Below are positions 33,296 to 35,415 of a stretch of DNA of 35,415 bases, piece by piece (within the stretch, counting starts at the first letter, position 1; every line of letters starts with the position of its first letter). A program made the position numbers and the translations under genes. This DNA is from an uncultured Bacteroidota bacterium (GTDB lineage: Bacteria > Bacteroidota > Bacteroidia > Chitinophagales > Chitinophagaceae). The DNA lies in NCBI GenBank assembly GCA_903927185.1, contig CAIYLW010000074.1:1-35415 (forward strand), in the 5' to 3' direction. The notes beneath the pieces were generated by a model. The model was not told where the DNA came from and did not search any database. It saw only the letters and a list, made by a program, of their open reading frames with translations.

Positions 33296-35415
33296 ATGAC
33301 TAATAATAATTCAAATATTGATCGCAGAAATTTCATTCGCTTATCTGGGATTACCAGTACCGCATTGATTTTGGGATTATCCGGAAAAGCCAATGCAGGA
33401 GCTACAGTAGAAAATCTTTCTGCAGCAGCTGATCCATTCGAATTGGGTGCATTTATTATGATCAATAAAAATGGAGAGATCACACTCTTTAATTCAAAAC
33501 CAGAAATTGGTCAGGGTACTTTTCAATCAATCCCTGCATTGATGGCGGAGGAATTGGAAGTGAGTTTAGATAAAGTGATCATCAAACAAACAGGCGGAGA
33601 AAAGAAATATGGTTTCATGCAATTCGCCGGGGGAAGTATGTCGATCAGATCTGAGTATCAAAATCTTCGTAAAGTGGGTGCAGCTGCTAGAGAAATGCTT
33701 TTGAAAGCAGCAAGTACACAATGGGATGTGCCAGTAACAGAATGTTATGCATCAGAAGCTACCATCATCCACAGACCTTCTGAAAAGAAATTAGGTTATG
33801 GTGAATTAGCAGAAGCAGCATCTAAATTAGAAGTGCCAAAAGCTCCCACATTAAAAGATCCTAAAGATTTTAAAATTTTAGGTAAACCTTCTGCTCGTCC
33901 GGATATTCCATTGAAAGTAAACGGAACAGCGCAATTTGGTATTGATGCAAAAGTGCCTGGAATGGTTTATGCTTCCATTGAAAGGTGCCCCGTTTTTTAT
34001 AGCAAGCTGGTGAGCTTTGATGCTACCGCTGCAAAAAAAGTAAAAGGTGTGATTGCAGTTGAAACCTGTGAGCGCATTCATGAAGTTTATAAAACCACTG
34101 GTGTTGCCGTAATTGCAGAAACTTATTGGGCTGCGGTACAAGGAAGAAAAGCGTTGATTGTTAAATGGGACAATGAAGGCCATGAAACATTCAATTCAAA
34201 AGATTTTGAACAATCATTGAGAAATGCTGCTAAAAATGAAACGGGTGCAATTGCACATCAACAAGGCGATTTCGACCATGCATTTGCAAATGCACCTATC
34301 AAATTAGAAGCTTTTTATGAAACCCCAGTTGTTTCACACTCGCCAATAGAACCCATGAACTGCCTTGCTAGTTTTACAGAAGGTAATAAATTGGAAATTT
34401 GGACTTCAACTCAAGTACCAGGAAGTCTGGTAACTGATTTCGCAAAAGATTATAATATTCCTGAAGAGAATATGAAAGTGCATACACTTTTTAATGGAGG
34501 AGGATTTGGAAGAAGATTATATCCCGATTATGTGCATGAAGCTGTGCAGCTTACCAAAAAATTAGGAAAGCCTGTAAAAACTATCTGGACTCGTGAAGAT
34601 GATACACAGCAAGGTCCGTTTAGACCCATGACCTATTCTGCTATGAAAGGCGCCCTCACTGCAGATGGTAAAGCCATAGCCTTTCAACATAAAGTAATAG
34701 CGCCTACCCTTGATATGAAGAAGGACTATGATAAATCCAAGAGCGATGAAACAATGACTGAAGGTATCAGTGAGCAGAAATATGAGATTGAGCATATGAA
34801 GAATTTATATGTACATCATTATATGCCCGCCCCTTTAGCTGCCTGGAGAGCTGTAACCAGCACTACATTGGCGTTTTCTCATGAATGCTTCATTGATGAA
34901 ATGGCGCATGCGGCAAAAAAAGATGGTATGACATTTCGTTTAGGAATGCTCACAAAAGAATCCGATACCAAAAACGTTTTAAATAAATTAAAAGAAGTTT
35001 CAAATTGGGATAAACCATTACCTACTGGATGGGGTAGAGGTGTTGCGCAATATGAATTCTTTGCAGGACAGGGAGGTTATGTGATTGAAGTAAGTAAAAA
35101 AGGATTGGGCATTAAAATCGAAAAGGTTTATGCGGTGATTGATTTGGGAACTGTGGTGAATCCTGATATGGTGAGAGCACAAATGGAAGGTGCTGCTACC
35201 ATGGCATTGACGGCTGCTACAAAAAATGGTATCACATTCGAAAAAGGAAAAACCGTTCAATCGAATTATCATAATAATCCTTTAGTTCGCATTAATGAAA
35301 TGCCAAAAGTAGAGGTACATATTCTAGCTAATGGGGGTTCTAATATTAAAGGTGTTGGCGAGCCTGGGTTACCCCCATTTGCTCCAGCATTATGTAATGC
35401 AATATTCGCAGCAAC
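33296..35415 (+). CDS. Molybdopterin-binding subunit of xanthine dehydrogenase family, copy 2 (3' end outside window)
   Basis: Open for 706 codons from ATG 33296 to the window edge; only a short C-terminal tail should be missing. The leader DRRNFIRLSGITSTALILGLSG is Tat-like (Arg10-Arg11). Shared landmarks with copy 1: GQGTFQSIPALMAEELEVSLDK, FAGGSMSIRSEYQNLRKVGAAAREMLL, GGGFGRRLYPDY, LAAWRAVTSTT, YAVIDLGTVVNPDMVRAQMEGAA and GVGEPGLPPF with Glu689 as the base. The two copies are clearly diverged in substrate-facing segments (FTGGS-QAMRTTWKP versus FAGGS-MSIRSEYQN; GAFRAP versus AAWRAV), which suggests different substrates rather than a recent duplicate. Confidence 0.92.
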   Translation, partial: MTNNNSNIDRRNFIRLSGITSTALILGLSGKANAGATVENLSAAADPFELGAFIMINKNGEITLFNSKPEIGQGTFQSIPALMAEELEVSLDKVIIKQTGGEKKYGFMQFAGGSMSIRSEYQNLRKVGAAAREMLLKAASTQWDVPVTECYASEATIIHRPSEKKLGYGELAEAASKLEVPKAPTLKDPKDFKILGKPSARPDIPLKVNGTAQFGIDAKVPGMVYASIERCPVFYSKLVSFDATAAKKVKGVIAVETCERIHEVYKTTGVAVIAETYWAAVQGRKALIVKWDNEGHETFNSKDFEQSLRNAAKNETGAIAHQQGDFDHAFANAPIKLEAFYETPVVSHSPIEPMNCLASFTEGNKLEIWTSTQVPGSLVTDFAKDYNIPEENMKVHTLFNGGGFGRRLYPDYVHEAVQLTKKLGKPVKTIWTREDDTQQGPFRPMTYSAMKGALTADGKAIAFQHKVIAPTLDMKKDYDKSKSDETMTEGISEQKYEIEHMKNLYVHHYMPAPLAAWRAVTSTTLAFSHECFIDEMAHAAKKDGMTFRLGMLTKESDTKNVLNKLKEVSNWDKPLPTGWGRGVAQYEFFAGQGGYVIEVSKKGLGIKIEKVYAVIDLGTVVNPDMVRAQMEGAATMALTAATKNGITFEKGKTVQSNYHNNPLVRINEMPKVEVHILANGGSNIKGVGEPGLPPFAPALCNAIFAA

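Overview
The window looks like chromosome of a low-GC Bacteroidota, most likely of the Chitinophagaceae type. The signs are: AT-rich coding, genes closely packed on the + strand, signal peptides ending in a Q just after the cleavage site, weak or absent Shine-Dalgarno signals, TAnnTTTG-like promoter boxes, Tat-type RR leaders, and planctomycete-type DUF1549/DUF1553/DUF1501 genes of the kind some Bacteroidota also carry. I saw no rRNA, tRNA, CRISPR array, insertion sequence or phage gene. The organism assignment is inference from these traits, not from a marker gene.

Layout. (1) 1-552 is the 3' part of a zinc-type alcohol/polyol dehydrogenase gene. (2) 581-7472 is an efflux operon: a TetR regulator, TolC-like outer-membrane protein, lipoprotein HlyD-like adaptor, two ABC ATPases and two ABC-2 permeases. 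It parallels E. coli ybiH(cecR)-ybhGFSR, except that the double ATPase YbhF is split into two genes. Near-identical palindromes lie at the tetR promoter, inside the first codons of tolC and, more weakly, upstream of the FIST gene. (3) 7743-10004 holds a FIST sensory protein and a coiled-coil/PAS protein that stops where a histidine kinase would normally begin. (4) 10072-14141 carries a secreted GH29 alpha-L-fucosidase, a small two-helix membrane protein on the - strand, and a 711-residue protein made of two M42 aminopeptidase units, of which only the second keeps the metal ligands.

(5) 14337-26276 is the most unusual part: a tight run of exported proteins. It comprises a lipoprotein cytochrome with DUF1549/DUF1553, a Tat-leader DUF1501 protein, a PAL-like beta-propeller with three conserved His, a membrane cytochrome fused to leucine-rich, chitobiase-C-like and discoidin-like segments, an HGSNAT-like membrane acetyltransferase, a creatininase-family amidohydrolase, a TolB-type propeller, and a lipoprotein Ntn hydrolase of the C45/phospholipase B-like type. 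Gaps of 1-25 bases suggest one transcript. The set suggests envelope-located redox and amide/glycan chemistry on an unknown substrate.

(6) 26338-28997 is a compact malonate module: malonyl-CoA synthetase plus the two-subunit MadL/MadM carrier. A secreted protein of unknown function and a short coding remnant follow. (7) 30028-35415 holds two tandem pairs of isoquinoline-1-oxidoreductase-like molybdenum hydroxylase genes (2Fe-2S subunit plus Tat-exported molybdopterin subunit). The last one runs off the window.
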